Below, one piece after another: positions 25,222-34,081 of a DNA stretch of 64,000 nucleotides. The notes below the pieces were generated by a model, which saw nothing but the letters and a program-made list of their open reading frames with translations, had not been told where the DNA came from and ran no database searches. Numbering within the stretch: the stretch's first letter is position 1; each line of letters begins with the position of its first letter. Source of the stretch: Streptomyces filamentosus (lineage in GTDB: Bacteria; Actinomycetota; Actinomycetes; Streptomycetales; Streptomycetaceae); assembly GCF_014654895.1 (NCBI RefSeq), contig NZ_BNBE01000004.1, positions 62,001-126,000 of the forward strand, given 5' to 3'. The position numbers were made by a program, and so were the translations under genes.

Positions 25222-26196
25222 TCAGGACCCCCGACCTGGCGGGTCGAACGACGACAGGAGGCGCACGAACTCCTCCGATCCGCTGATCGTGCCCGGCGCG
25301 TCGCTGCCCGGTGGGGCGGGGGTCACCCCGACGGACTCGATCCGGTCCTCGTGGATCCACAACACGCGGGGGCAGAGCCGGGCGGCCTCCGGGGCCTCGT
25401 CATGGCGCTGGAGCGTGACTTCCGAGTAGCCGATCACCGACCACTTGAGCTCGGGCCCGTCGACCGCCTGCATCATCAGGAAACCCTCGTGGGGAACCAT
25501 CACGAGGATGCCGTGCGGGGCCGGGCGGCCGAGGATCTCGGCGGCGCGCAACAGATGGGTGCAGGTGAAGCCGGCGGGATCGGTCACGCTCACCATCGGG
25601 TTGGCCCCGCCGTCGTCCTCCAGGGAGAGCGGTAGGGCACGCAGGTTCGCCAGCGCGGCGTCCCACGCCTGCTGGGGAGTGGCGCCCCAGCGGTCGATCT
25701 GCCCCGGCGGTACGGGTGCGGCCAGGCCGCCCTCCAGGCGGATCGCCAACACCGTGGACATCTCCCGCGTCAGCGGGAAGGCCAGGTCGTGCAGATCGTC
25801 GGAGACGTGCTCAGCACGGACGACGCGCGGCAGGAGCAGGTGGCGGACAGGGTCGAAAGACCCCGCGTACAGGGCCTCGCGCTCGTCGCCCCGGTGCAGA
25901 CGCTCCTCCACGAACTCGACGGTCCTGGAGCGCCATCGGTCCTGGGGCGCGTCCCGGAGGGCGACAGCCAGGGAAGACAGGTCGAGGGTGACGGGCGACC
26001 CGTCCGGGCCGGCCAGCCGCAGTACGCGGTCAGCGCCCAGGACCAGGGGCGGGCCCGAGGAAGTGCCGTCGACGAACACGTCGCTCAGCAGGGCCTGGAA
26101 CGTCTGCCACTCGGCGGGACTGAACCAGGAACACCATCCGGGCACGGGAGACGCGGCGGGACTGTCGGACTTCTTGGCTCTCCGGAACAGCGGCAT
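25222..26196 (-). CDS. Hypothetical protein
   Basis: A 324-aa cytoplasmic protein starting MPLFRRAKKSDSPAASP. Recognisable features are only secondary-structure-like: DRVLRLAGPDGSPVTLDLSS, FDPVRHLLLPRVVRAEHVSD, and a C-terminal beta part (HGILVMVPHEGFLMMQAVDG). The C-terminal half loosely recalls the DUF1444 (YtpQ) family, but I am not sure. ATG 26196 is taken because upstream in-frame sequence is low-complexity Arg/Pro. No operon partner. Confidence 0.6.
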   Translation of the reverse strand: MPLFRRAKKSDSPAASPVPGWCSWFSPAEWQTFQALLSDVFVDGTSSGPPLVLGADRVLRLAGPDGSPVTLDLSSLAVALRDAPQDRWRSRTVEFVEERLHRGDEREALYAGSFDPVRHLLLPRVVRAEHVSDDLHDLAFPLTREMSTVLAIRLEGGLAAPVPPGQIDRWGATPQQAWDAALANLRALPLSLEDDGGANPMVSVTDPAGFTCTHLLRAAEILGRPAPHGILVMVPHEGFLMMQAVDGPELKWSVIGYSEVTLQRHDEAPEAARLCPRVLWIHEDRIESVGVTPAPPGSDAPGTISGSEEFVRLLSSFDPPGRGS

Positions 26197-26739
26197 GCCG
26201 GACAGGCTAGAGGCACGCGAATCGCCGCGATAGGGGTTGATCCGGGCACCGGAGGAGGTGAATTCCGGCCTGAGCGGGCCGCGCGGGGGCCGGCCACGGG
26301 CCGCCGTACGCCACTGCGGGCCACCGCGCGGGTCGTGTCGGTCCCCGTACGCCGCGGCGGGCCGCACGGGGTCCGGCACGACCCGCCGCCGGGCGACAGG
26401 CCAGACCCTCCCGCGCCTCCGGCGGCATGCCGTCCGCCGCCCACCAGGTAGTGCAGGACGTCGGTCAAGCTCCCGCAGCGGGAGCAGACAACGGGAGCAG
26501 ACAACCCGTTGGGGTGCGCGCCCGCACCGTCACGGAGCAGAACAGCCCGCTTCATCCTCCAGCACGAGAGGGAAGAAACTCGGTGACACCCTGCGGCGTA
26601 GGCGCATCGGACACCTGAGCCGCCTGTAACGCCAAAGTTTCAACCCCAGGGTGGACGCCCCTCCCAAGGCACCTCCCTAACCTCTATAGCTCCGCAGCAT
26701 CTGCGCCTGCGTCAGCCGTACAGAAAGAAGGGGGTTGCG
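26197..26739. other. Intergenic region with short tandem repeat
   Basis: About 540 bases with no recognisable gene between divergent genes. A tandem GGGAGCAGACAAC repeat occurs near 26479-26506. The last 120 bp before the DUF3592 gene is less G/C-rich (caaagtttcaacccc, ctaacctctatagc) and probably holds its promoter. Confidence 0.4.
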
Positions 26740-27138
26740 ATGCGCTTGTTTCAGATGTTCATGCTGATTCTGCTGGGAGGCGCTCTCATATGGGGCTCGG
26801 CCGCCGAGGTGACCGGATATCTGCGATCACGTTCACGCCTGGTACGAACCACAGGCGTGGTCATAGGAATAGACGAAGAAGAAACACGGCCCGGCGTCCG
26901 CAGACGATCGGCCCTCTTCCGGTTCACCACCGACGACGGCGAGACGATCGAGACCGTCAGCTCCGCCCAGACCTGGCCGGGCCCCAAAGTAGGCGCGCCG
27001 ATCGCCATAACCTACGACCCCGAGCGCCCCTGGGACGCCGAACGAACGGGCGTCCTCGTCTTCAAGCTGTGCCTGATGCCGTTCACCTTCGCCCTGGGCG
27101 TCTTCTTCATCGTCCTGACGGCGCAAGAGCTTCTGTAA
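26740..27138 (+). CDS. DUF3592 domain membrane protein
   Basis: A 132-aa membrane protein: N-terminal helix (MFMLILLGGALIWGSAAEVT), an extracytoplasmic beta domain typical of DUF3592 (TGVVIGIDEEETRPGVRRRS, ALFRFTTDDGETIETVSS, VGAPIAITYDPERPWDAE), and a second helix LCLMPFTFALGVFFIVLT. ATG 26740 follows AAGGGGG. Function unknown; the family is widespread in Streptomyces. Slightly lower G/C than its neighbours upstream. Confidence 0.8.
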   Translation: MRLFQMFMLILLGGALIWGSAAEVTGYLRSRSRLVRTTGVVIGIDEEETRPGVRRRSALFRFTTDDGETIETVSSAQTWPGPKVGAPIAITYDPERPWDAERTGVLVFKLCLMPFTFALGVFFIVLTAQELL

Positions 27139-27380
27139 CCCATTCGTACACGACGCACGGCCGAAACGCCCTCGAAATCCTCGATCAAATTTGTTCGTGA
27201 GGCACGAGAGGGCATTTCACTCAGCGCGAAGAGCGCTCTCATTCCCGGGGAAGTGATGTCGCTGAATTTTGAACCCTGAAAAAGAACTTGGGGAGCTTTA
27301 CCTCGTTTTTGTTTTCCGAGGACTGTCTCGCAGAGATCTCGGTTGCGAGTGCGGAGGTGCCTGCCGAGCCGGCAAAGTGC

Positions 27381-27932
27381 TCAGATGGTGGTTCGTGAGG
27401 TGTCAAGGGACTGGGCGAAGTCGGCGAGCGCGTGGAAGTCGTTCTCACGTAGGCCGATCCGCGGGTTGACGTGGTGGAGGAGCCCGGGTCCTTGGTGGTG
27501 GGCGGTCACGTAGCTCTGATCCAGTTCGCTCTGCTCGTCGTCCACCCAGGCGAAGGGACGGCCGCCTGCGTAGCTCACCAGCGGTCCGGTCTTCCAGTGG
27601 ACTCCATCAGAGCGCTCTTGGAACAGGACGTCGCCGAAGTCCACGAAGGGAAGTTCCGGAAGGCCCAGGACCGGTGCGATCCATCGGTTGGCGTCGTCCA
27701 TCCATGTGGTGGCCCAGCACAGCTCGAAGCCGAGCCGGAGCAGGAGTGGTCCGTGCTCCGGGTTGAGCCAGACCCTCAGGGGGCGCCGTCGGGGAGCAAG
27801 GCCCCTGTCGTCCCCATGGGCATCGTTGCGGGGAATCCGGAGTGTGGTGTAGCCGTCGGGGCGCCTCTCCGGCTTGGCTGCATAGGGGTTGAGCGGCCCG
27901 TCCACGTCGAGGAACAGCAGAGGCTGGTTCAC
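27381..27932 (-). CDS. HAD domain-containing protein
   Basis: A 183-aa HAD-like protein. The N-terminal nucleophile motif is clear: LLFLDVDGPLNPY (DxD, residues 9 and 11). Motif II-like TTWMDDANRWIAP and the acidic motif AWVDDEQSE (residues about 140-148) follow, so the phosphatase core is complete. Streptomyces relatives share the VWLNPEHGPLLLRLGFELCW stretch. Substrate unknown. ATG 27932 is the natural start at the first strand. Confidence 0.85.
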   Translation of the reverse strand: MNQPLLFLDVDGPLNPYAAKPERRPDGYTTLRIPRNDAHGDDRGLAPRRRPLRVWLNPEHGPLLLRLGFELCWATTWMDDANRWIAPVLGLPELPFVDFGDVLFQERSDGVHWKTGPLVSYAGGRPFAWVDDEQSELDQSYVTAHHQGPGLLHHVNPRIGLRENDFHALADFAQSLDTSRTTI

Positions 27933-28026
27933 GGTTCCCCCCGGGTCTTGCTCACTGTTGACTGCCCCCAGCAGCGTAGCTGCGGGACTGTCTCGGCATG
28001 AGGCCGGCCTGCGCGGTGATCATGAC

Positions 28027-28685
28027 GTGGCGAGTGTGATCACGGCATCGGAACCGTCCTGGATGACCCCGTTCCCGGGGCTGAGGCTCCGCCGCTTCGG
28101 CAAACCGCTGACCACGCTCCGGCGCCTTGGAGCAGATGTGGTCCACCAGGGGCGGCCGTGGAGCCTGCCCCGGGAAGACCGATTGCTGCTGGTCACGGCC
28201 TACTGGCGAACCGACCTGACGTTGCGGCAGCTCGCCCCGCTGTTCGATGTCTCGAAGTCGACGGCGGCCGAGTCATCAACCACCTCGGCCCCCTGCTCGC
28301 ACTCCAGCCCCCGCAATCTGTTCGCCAAGGACGCCGTCCTCATCGTGGACGGCAGCTTGGTGCCCACCCTTGACCGCACCATCACCGAGTGGTCGAAGAA
28401 CCACCGATACTCGACGAACCACCAGGTCGCCATCGACACCGATACCGGTCTGGTCGTCGTGGTCGGCCGGCCGCTTGCCGGGTACCGCAACGGCTGCAAG
28501 GCGTGGGAGGAATCCGGCGCCAAGGCCCCCGTCGGCAAGACCACCACGATTGCCGACGGCGGCTATCCGGGTATCGGCCTCGTCATCCCGCACCGCCGAC
28601 AGCGCAGCCGGAGCGAACTCCCGGACTGGGAAGAGGAACACAACAAGTCCCACAGGCAGGTCCGTGCCCGGGTCGAGCTGACAGC
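28027..28685 (+). pseudogene. IS5 family transposase relic, 3'-truncated
   Basis: From GTG 28027: VASVITASEPSWMTPFPGLR, then RPWSLPREDRLLLVTAYWRT, DLTLRQLAPLFDVSKSTA. A frameshift at about 28260 moves RVINHLGPLLALQP to another frame; a second near 28320 restores the first, giving FAKDAVLIVDGSLVPTLDRT, NHQVAIDTDTGLVVVVGRPL, GKTTTIADGGYPG and KSHRQVRARVE. The catalytic D residues in LIVDG and IADGG are visible. After RARVE the homology ends, so the final Glu-bearing tail is missing. Two compensating indels plus truncation: inactive. Confidence 0.8.
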
Positions 28686-28893
28686 GGGTCCCGGCCGGGA
28701 ACCCACTGCTGTCCGGCGGCGACGCCCTCGCTTTCGCGGTCTCCCCCTGACTGGCGAAGGGCCGAGAGATCGCGCTTACGTGCTTCTTATACGCGCAGGT
28801 GGGCGAACGGATCCGTTTGCACCGGGTTGTCGTGCGGCGCCGTCGACTCCGGTCCGCGCCCACGTCCCGCCCGAGCAGCTCGGCAACTCCGCG

Positions 28894-28917
28894 GTTTAAG
28901 TCTCGCCATCCCGAGTA
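28894..28917 (+). promoter_or_regulatory. Candidate SigB-type promoter for csbD
   Basis: GTTT at 28894-28897 and CGAGTA at 28912-28917, 14 bp apart, resemble the Streptomyces SigB-class pattern GTTT-N14-16-GGGTAY with a weak -10. CsbD genes are classically general-stress controlled, which supports this, but the match is imperfect. Confidence 0.35.
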
Positions 28918-28961
28918 GGCGGTGGTCAAGACCAAACCGGTTACTTCACGAGGAGGTCCCG

Positions 28962-29135
28962 ATGTCGGGCACGGAGAAGAGCAAGGCCCACGCCGAACAG
29001 GCCAAGGGCAAGGTCAAGGAGACCGTCGGCCGCGCCGTCGGCAACGAACGCATGACCGCCGAAGGCCAGGCCGACCAGACGAAGGGCAACGCCCGCCAGG
29101 CCAAGGAAGACGTCAAGGACATCTTCCGGCGCTAG
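28962..29135 (+). CDS. CsbD family stress protein
   Basis: A 57-aa CsbD-like protein: KAHAEQAKGKVKETVGRAVG then NERMTAEGQADQTKGNARQA and KEDVKDIFRR. Short, highly charged, rich in Lys/Glu/Gln; family members are general-stress induced (B. subtilis CsbD is SigB-controlled) but their biochemical role is unknown. ATG 28962 has CGAGGAGGTCC upstream, a strong RBS. Followed at once by a strong terminator, so it is monocistronic. Confidence 0.92.
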   Translation: MSGTEKSKAHAEQAKGKVKETVGRAVGNERMTAEGQADQTKGNARQAKEDVKDIFRR

Positions 29136-29148
29136 AACCGGGAACCCC

Positions 29149-29194
29149 ATGCCGAAAGGCCCCGGCCCTTCCCCTTGCCGGGGCCTCTCGGCAT
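29149..29194 (+). terminator. Strong terminator after csbD
   Basis: ATGCCGAAAGGCCCCGGC at 29149-29166 pairs with GCCGGGGCCTCTCGGCAT at 29177-29194: an 18-bp stem with one internal mismatch and a pyrimidine-rich 10-nt loop. It starts 13 nt after the csbD stop. Confidence 0.85.
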
Positions 29195-29568
29195 ACCGGG
29201 ACACGCCGGAGGAAACCGCCCCGGCTGGACGAATCGATGCTTCCCGAGATCCGAGCCGGCCCGGGGGCCTGCTTGACGCTCCCCTCAGGCCATGGAGGAG
29301 AGGCTCCGCTTCGAACGGGCCGCTGGACGACAGGCCCGCGGGCGGCGGGAGCGCGACCGCTTCCGGGCTCCTTCCCGGAGCTACGACGATCTTGGATCCA
29401 GCAGAGGGGCATCCGCGGGACAGAACGTCGCACGGGCTCCCCTCCCCCTCCACGCATCGGCCGACGCGGCTCCGGAAAAGATCTTTTGTTTTGAACGGAG
29501 TGTTCGGCGAACCCGCCGCTCACACCACCTCGCATTCCGCACTACAGGTATCGACCGAGGAGTCCTGA
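29195..29568. other. Gap upstream of PRC-barrel gene
   Basis: About 370 bases without a recognisable gene. The last 90 bases contain an A/T-rich patch (gatcttttgttttgaac, about 29480-29497), a likely promoter for the PRC-barrel gene. Nothing else is supported. Confidence 0.4.
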
Positions 29569-29919
29569 ATGAACAACGACATGTGGAGCTACGTCCCGAC
29601 TGCCGGCCACGGCCCGGACAGTGACCTCACGGGGTACAGGGTCGAAGCCACCGACGGACACATCGGCAAGGTCGACAAGCATTCCAACGAAGTCGTCAAC
29701 CAGTACATCGTCGTCGACACCGGTGTGTGGATCTTCGGCAAGGAAGTTCTGCTCCCCGCCAGCACCGTGACGCACATCGACAACGAGGAACGGCGGATCC
29801 TGGTGTCGCTCACCAAGGAGCAGATCAAGAACGCGCCGGAGTTCGACAAGGAGAAGCACCTGGGCGACCCCGCCTATCGCGACCAGCTCGGCGGGTACTA
29901 CGGCGGCTCGGGCCACTGA
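29569..29919 (+). CDS. PRC-barrel domain protein
   Basis: A 116-aa soluble protein with one PRC-barrel domain: SDLTGYRVEATDGHIGKVDK, VVDTGVWIFGKEVLLPASTV, DNEERRILVSLTKEQIKNAP. PRC-barrels occur in photosynthetic reaction centres, RimM and many small actinobacterial stress proteins, where they mediate protein or RNA contacts. ATG 29569 follows AGGAGTCCTGA, a good RBS. Together with CsbD just upstream it suggests a general-stress cluster. Function unknown. Confidence 0.9.
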   Translation: MNNDMWSYVPTAGHGPDSDLTGYRVEATDGHIGKVDKHSNEVVNQYIVVDTGVWIFGKEVLLPASTVTHIDNEERRILVSLTKEQIKNAPEFDKEKHLGDPAYRDQLGGYYGGSGH

Positions 29920-30035
29920 GCCCATTCACAGGCACACCGGCTCCGCAAGGTATGGCTGCCGTCCACGGGATCGTCCGGGCACCGTTCCTTCCCGCGGCCG
30001 CAGGAGCCTCGAAGACATAGCCCCGCTCTCCGCCT

Positions 30036-30101
30036 AGACCTCCGGGCAGTGGTTCGAGACGTCTGACGTCTCGATCGCTCTGGCCGGAGGTCTCGGCTTT
30101 T
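30036..30101 (+). terminator. Nested stem-loop terminator
   Basis: Outer stem AGACCTCCGG (30036-30045) with CCGGAGGTCT (30084-30093), followed by a T-run (ggctttttcc). Inside it lies a second perfect stem TCGAGACGTC / GACGTCTCGA (30054-30063 and 30065-30074). The outer stem with T tail fits an intrinsic terminator; the inner near-perfect palindrome could also bind protein. Confidence 0.75.
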
Positions 30102-30459
30102 TCCGTGGCCGACCGTCACTCGGCCGGCGGCCACGAGCCTTTTCCCACCTCACGCCGAGGGGTGAGGAAGGACGAGGACGGCTTGGACGATGGCAGTGAT
30201 CCGGTTGGTGCTGCAGCGGATGGAGCCGCCCGCGCCCTGGTGCGCCTCGCCGACTCAGTACTTGAGGCCGGCCTCGGGGAGTGCCTCGACGATGACGCGG
30301 GCGCGGTGGGAGAGTGCCTGGGTGCCTGCTTCTGGACCTCGGTTGCGCTCTGCACGACGAGGGGCGGGGGGCTGCCGAAGTTCAAGACCGACTCCTGCTG
30401 CCTCGTCACCGCCCGGGCCCAAGCGGAACGAGCAGCAGTCTGAGCGTGGTCCGCTTGTT
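30102..30459. other. Gap without a recognised gene
   Basis: About 360 bases. Frames on both strands are open but give Arg/Pro/Ala-rich sequence. A minus-strand stretch (HRARVIVEALPEAGLKY, ending near 30255) looks slightly protein-like and may be a remnant, but I cannot name it. Confidence 0.3.
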
Positions 30460-30924
30460 CTATCGAACGGGCCCGCACTCATCGACGGTCACGATCGGCT
30501 CCGACAGGAAGACGTCCCGGTCGACGGAGCCGTAAGCGATGTTGAAAGTGTCGAGCCAGTAAGACCAACCTCGGATTCCCAGAGCGCTGGTGAACCTGTA
30601 GTTCAACTGCCAGCGGACCCACTGTCCGGGAAGCAGCCGAACTGCCGGCGGTCTGCGCGACCGGGGCGGCAACCCGTAGAGCGGTTCCACACGAGCGAGC
30701 ACTCGGAGCCGATCGCCTTCGTCCCGCAGGCTGACACCGATCTCGCGAAGGTCTTTTCGACCCGAACGCGGCTCGAAGCCATCACGCTCGGACATCTGGA
30801 CGAAGTGGGCACAGCCAGAGGGCGCCTGAGGCAGCGAGAAGCCGACCGGTACCGCGTTCCTGCGGGCAGCGGCCTCTCCGCCCCGCGACTGCTTCGTCCA
30901 GGATGTCTTGATCCACTGCACCAT
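30460..30924 (-). CDS. Hypothetical protein
   Basis: A 154-aa protein: VQWIKTSWTKQSRGGEAAAR, REIGVSLRDEGDRLRVLARV, LPGQWVRWQLNYRFTSALGI, RGWSYWLDTFNIAYGSVDRD, VFLSEPIVTVDECGPVR. Strongly aromatic and beta-like in the second half, with a tidy end, so probably real. ATG 30924 is preferred; a GTG 9 nt upstream is possible. No family recognised. Confidence 0.6.
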   Translation of the reverse strand: MVQWIKTSWTKQSRGGEAAARRNAVPVGFSLPQAPSGCAHFVQMSERDGFEPRSGRKDLREIGVSLRDEGDRLRVLARVEPLYGLPPRSRRPPAVRLLPGQWVRWQLNYRFTSALGIRGWSYWLDTFNIAYGSVDRDVFLSEPIVTVDECGPVR

Positions 30925-31121
30925 GATGTCCACCGCACCTGCCCTTCGCCGAGAGCCTACGGTCGGCATTCGTTTGCCGTCACTTGGGTTCCGGCGCAAC
31001 TGCCTGCTGCCGGTTCTCAGCAACATTCCACAGGGGCAGGGGCCCAGACGGCTCTCCGGAACCGCCTACAGGCGCTCGCCGGTCTCACCTGCGCAGCCAC
31101 TTGCGGCTTTCGCGGTGGTGG

Positions 31122-31616
31122 TCACGTCACGGAGTAGAAGCGGATGGCCACTTCGGAGTCGTCGCCGCGGGCGAGGCCGACGAAGACGGTGCGGGCGAGC
31201 CAGAGGTGAGCGGGGGCGTCGGTGCGAAAGACGGGGGATGTTCGGTAGTACACGCCCGGCTCGGACACCCGCAGGGCGCCGTCGTACTGGGCGGGGGCGG
31301 TGGGATCGTCCTCGTGGTAGTAACCGCGGTTGGTGATGTCGATGACCGCGCCGTCATCGGTCTCAAGGAGGTACCGGGCATCGAGCTGGTAGACCCCGCG
31401 ACGTCTGTCGCACCAGTCGCCGCCGCCTGCCAGGACGGTGCCGCGCAGGCGGGGGCCGTCGACGGTGCCGCCGGTGATGGGGACGTACTCGGTGACTTCG
31501 CCGCCCCCGTGCCCTATGTGCAGAGAGGGAGCGAGGAAGACGCGGACCTCGAAGGCGAAGCTGAGGGCGGGGGTGAAACCCGGCCCGACGACAGGATGCG
31601 GCTCTGGGGCAATCAC
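31122..31616 (-). CDS. DUF3237 domain protein
   Basis: A 164-aa protein with the DUF3237 beta-barrel-like core: FAFEVRVFLAPSLHIGHGGG, EYVPITGGTVDGPRLRGTVL, AGGGDWCDRRRGVYQLDARY, LLETDDGAVIDITNRGYY. Length (about 150-165 aa) and block order match the family, whose biochemical role is unclear. Start is uncertain: GTG 31616 gives the usual short N-terminus; the frame is open to 31748. No linked genes. Confidence 0.8.
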   Translation of the reverse strand: MIAPEPHPVVGPGFTPALSFAFEVRVFLAPSLHIGHGGGEVTEYVPITGGTVDGPRLRGTVLAGGGDWCDRRRGVYQLDARYLLETDDGAVIDITNRGYYHEDDPTAPAQYDGALRVSEPGVYYRTSPVFRTDAPAHLWLARTVFVGLARGDDSEVAIRFYSVT

Positions 31617-31748
31617 GGCACTCCGTAAGGCTGCGGGGGCTGGCGTGGCGGTCCGGCAGATCCTAGACAGGACACGCCCCTCTCGGTCAACGGTGTTGAC
31701 GTAGTGCGACTCCGCACCGCTGCAGCTCAGCGGGCATCGACTACACAA

Positions 31749-32308
31749 GGCGGAACCCTGAACTCTTGCTGAGCCGGCGTTTCGCTTTCCGTTGTCCCGA
31801 TACAGGTTTCAGCGGGAGCAGTACCAGCAGCACCCTCGCAAGGCCACAGAGAGCCCCAGGGCTCCTGTCGCATGCTCTCCGGACGCGGGCGTGGTCGATC
31901 CAGGGGTGAGCGGCGGTGCGCGGCTGAATGCCTTCGCAGTCGTAGCCCTTGTCGACAGGGCTGTTCTTGGCCATGCGGGTGTCACGGATGACCGCGTCGC
32001 ACGTTTTGGTGTTCGGAGGCGGGACGGGCCTCGATGCTGGGTGCCCTGGGCACGGTGGGTGGTTGTCCGCGTTCTGCCACCGGGCCAGTGCCGGGCCGGC
32101 CGGGCCGGCGCCGATCGGCTGCAACCGGCGCTCCTGGCCCACGACCGACACCGCCAGCCTGCCGTACGTCACCCACCGTGCGCTTCCTGCGGAGCGCTCC
32201 ACCGAACCCAACCGGTTGGTGCTGCGGTTCTTGACCCGGCAGGAGCGCCCGGCGCGTCACGGCGCCCGGCCGGAGGACCGGTCGGACGCCTGCGTGCGGC
32301 GGTGCGGA
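31749..32308. other. Degraded region, possible transposase remnant
   Basis: About 560 bases without an intact gene. On the minus strand a stretch reads DAVIRDTRMAKNSPVDKGYD then CEGIQPR (about 31915-32005), which faintly recalls a transposase catalytic region, but the flanking residues do not support it firmly. Other frames are low complexity. Confidence 0.25.
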
Positions 32309-32812
32309 TCAGCAGTTCTTGATCTTCCAGATCGGGTCCCAGCTCCACCAGGAGGGAGCGATGTCGGGGGCGGTCGAGCTGTGGGCAACGGCTCCGGAGG
32401 AGTTGTAGAACCGGGCGACCGTCCCGTTGGTCTGGGAGTTCTTGTAGCCGCCTCCGTCCCCGCCGCCGCCCCAGTAGGACAGCGAGTAGGTGTTGCAGTA
32501 GTACAGGTCGAAGACCTTGTACGAGCCCTGGGTCGGATCCCATACGCGGGCGCACAGGCGCCCGGCCGGACAGGTGTAGGTGCCGTCGCTGACGTAGCGG
32601 ACGCGCTCGGCGGCCGGCGAGATCGTCGGTGCCGACGCCCTCACGCGCGCCCCGGCCGGGGCGTCGGCCGGAGCGACGGTGACGGCCGGCGCGCGGTCGC
32701 CCGCAGGCCGATCGGCGGGAGCGGCTGCCTGGGCTGGCGAGGTGGCCAGGAGGCCGGCGACGGCGAGCCCCGTGCCTGCGATGAGCGCCGCAAACTTTTG
32801 ACGTGCCTGCAT
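32309..32812 (-). CDS. Secreted peptidase-inhibitor-I36-like protein
   Basis: A 167-aa secreted protein. Signal peptide: MQARQKF then a hydrophobic core AALIAGTGLAVAGLLAT ending SPAQAAA (cleavage about 30). An Ala/Pro-rich linker leads to a small Cys-containing domain: YTCPAGRLCARVWDPTQGSY, KVFDLYYCNTYSLSYWGGGG, ending WSWDPIWKIKNC. Four cysteines (CPAGRLC, YYC, NC-end) could form two disulfides. The C-P-x-G-x-x-C-x-W/Y pattern resembles peptidase inhibitor I36 proteins of Streptomyces. Inhibitory activity is inference. Confidence 0.75.
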   Translation of the reverse strand: MQARQKFAALIAGTGLAVAGLLATSPAQAAAPADRPAGDRAPAVTVAPADAPAGARVRASAPTISPAAERVRYVSDGTYTCPAGRLCARVWDPTQGSYKVFDLYYCNTYSLSYWGGGGDGGGYKNSQTNGTVARFYNSSGAVAHSSTAPDIAPSWWSWDPIWKIKNC

Positions 32813-33335
32813 GCGTGATCCTCCGTGTCATTGTCGGAACAAGATGCGTACGCGGTTCAGTATGTGGCGAAGTCGTCTGATCACAGGGCAAGTAAGAAGT
32901 TATGGCGAGAAGGCGCCAACAGGTCTTATCGGTCCACCCTTTGAGGTCTCATCAGGTGACCACCCGGCCCCGGTCAGGCTGTTGGAGGTGTTCGGTGCAC
33001 TGGCACGCGGGGCGGCGGGGCGTCCTCCGGGCGACCCGCCGGAGCGGTCCCGCTCGCCCAGCACGAGCAGTGCCGCCGCGGGGCGCTCGGGTCCGGACCG
33101 CCGCCTGCCCTCAACGGCAGCCCGGCACCCAGTAGCCACAGAAGGACGGCTGGGATTCGATCGTGAAATCGGTCCCGGTTCGAACTCCGCGAGTGTCGGA
33201 GCACCGCCTCGGCCGGGCTTTCGCCCTCCGCGTTCACTCCTGGGCGCCGGACGCTCTCGAACGGAGAATCAAGTCACCGAAAGTCATGGGGCGATCCCCT
33301 TTGTCGCGAAGGTGAGTTCGTCCAGAGGGGGATCC
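32813..33335. other. Gap without a recognised gene
   Basis: About 520 bases. The first 130 bases, upstream of the secreted protein gene, are less G/C-rich (agtatgtggcgaag, aagtaagaagttatgg) and probably carry its promoter. The rest gives no recognisable protein. Confidence 0.35.
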
Positions 33336-33490
33336 ATGCGCATCGCGAAGAGGGTCAGGGCCGTTGTCGCCGCGCTCGCGGTCGCCGGGGGCACGCTCGC
33401 CGCGTCGGCCGGTTCCGGGGTCGCGGCGCCTCCGCCACACCCGAGGTCTTCGTCATGATCAAGACCAACCAGCGTCAACAACGGTCGTGA
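33336..33490 (+). pseudogene. Truncated secreted protein gene (signal peptide only)
   Basis: ATG 33336 follows GAGGGGG and begins a convincing signal peptide: MRIAKRVRAVVAALAVAGGT then LAASAGSGVAA. After it the frame stops at 33456-33458; a one-base shift gives PEVFVMIKTNQRQQRS and a stop at about 33488-33490. No mature domain follows, and the DEDDh exonuclease gene begins at once on the other strand. A 5' fragment of a lost secreted protein gene is the likeliest reading. Confidence 0.45.
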
Positions 33491-33499
33491 TCAACACAC

Positions 33500-34081
33500 C
33501 TAAACGGCTGTGACCGGCCATGCCCCGCGGCCCGACAGATCGAGAACGAGTGCCGCGATGTTCCACGCGTCGTCCTCGCCGCGGTGGTGGCGTCCCTCGA
33601 GCGGCAGTCCGGCGATCTGCAGGGCCTGGTCCATCCCGGGTTTCTTGCGCAGCCCGTATGCCTCGGTGAACACGGCCTTGGCGTTGGTGTGGGTGCGCTC
33701 CGTCGGATGGCCGAACGGGTAGGCCACCCCGTCAGCCCGACTCTGCCGAGCGAACTGCCGGCGGTCGTACTCGCCCCAGCTCGCCCAGGGCCGCTCCCCA
33801 GCCCCGTACTCCTCGACGAGGATCCGGCATGCCTCGGCGAAGGAGACGCCCCGGTCCACCTCAGCTTGCGTCAGTCCGGTCAGTTCGGTGCAGAAGTCGC
33901 TCACTTTCGACCGGGTAGGGCGGACCAAGAGACGGTGCCGGGACACGCGGCGTCCTGCCGACACGTCCACGACGGTGAGGCCGACCTCGATGATCTCGTT
34001 CACAGAGCCGGGCGGCGGCTGCCCGTCCCAACAGGTGGCTTCCACGTCGATGACGTTCAGCAGGGCGGATTCGTGGCGCAT
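33500..34081 (-). CDS. 3'-5' exonuclease (DEDDh family)
   Basis: A 193-aa single-domain exonuclease of the ERI-1/KapD type. Exo I: LLNVIDVEATCWDG (Asp13, Glu15). Exo II region: DFCTELTGLTQAEVDRGVSF with WASWGEYDRRQFARQS (catalytic Asp). Exo III: EGRHHRGEDDAWNIAALVLD (His and Asp of the H-x4-D motif). All four acidic ligands and the His are present, so activity is expected on single-stranded DNA or RNA 3' ends. ATG 34081 gives a compact start. No operon partner. Confidence 0.88.
   Translation of the reverse strand: MRHESALLNVIDVEATCWDGQPPPGSVNEIIEVGLTVVDVSAGRRVSRHRLLVRPTRSKVSDFCTELTGLTQAEVDRGVSFAEACRILVEEYGAGERPWASWGEYDRRQFARQSRADGVAYPFGHPTERTHTNAKAVFTEAYGLRKKPGMDQALQIAGLPLEGRHHRGEDDAWNIAALVLDLSGRGAWPVTAV

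Noticed and set aside
29200..29560. Possible small genes between csbD and the PRC-barrel gene
   Set aside because: Open frames exist but have no RBS or protein-like composition.
31741..32211. Minus-strand frame with DTRMAKNSPVDKGYD as a transposase
   Set aside because: Only a faint similarity over 20 residues; reported as an unresolved gap rather than as a transposase.
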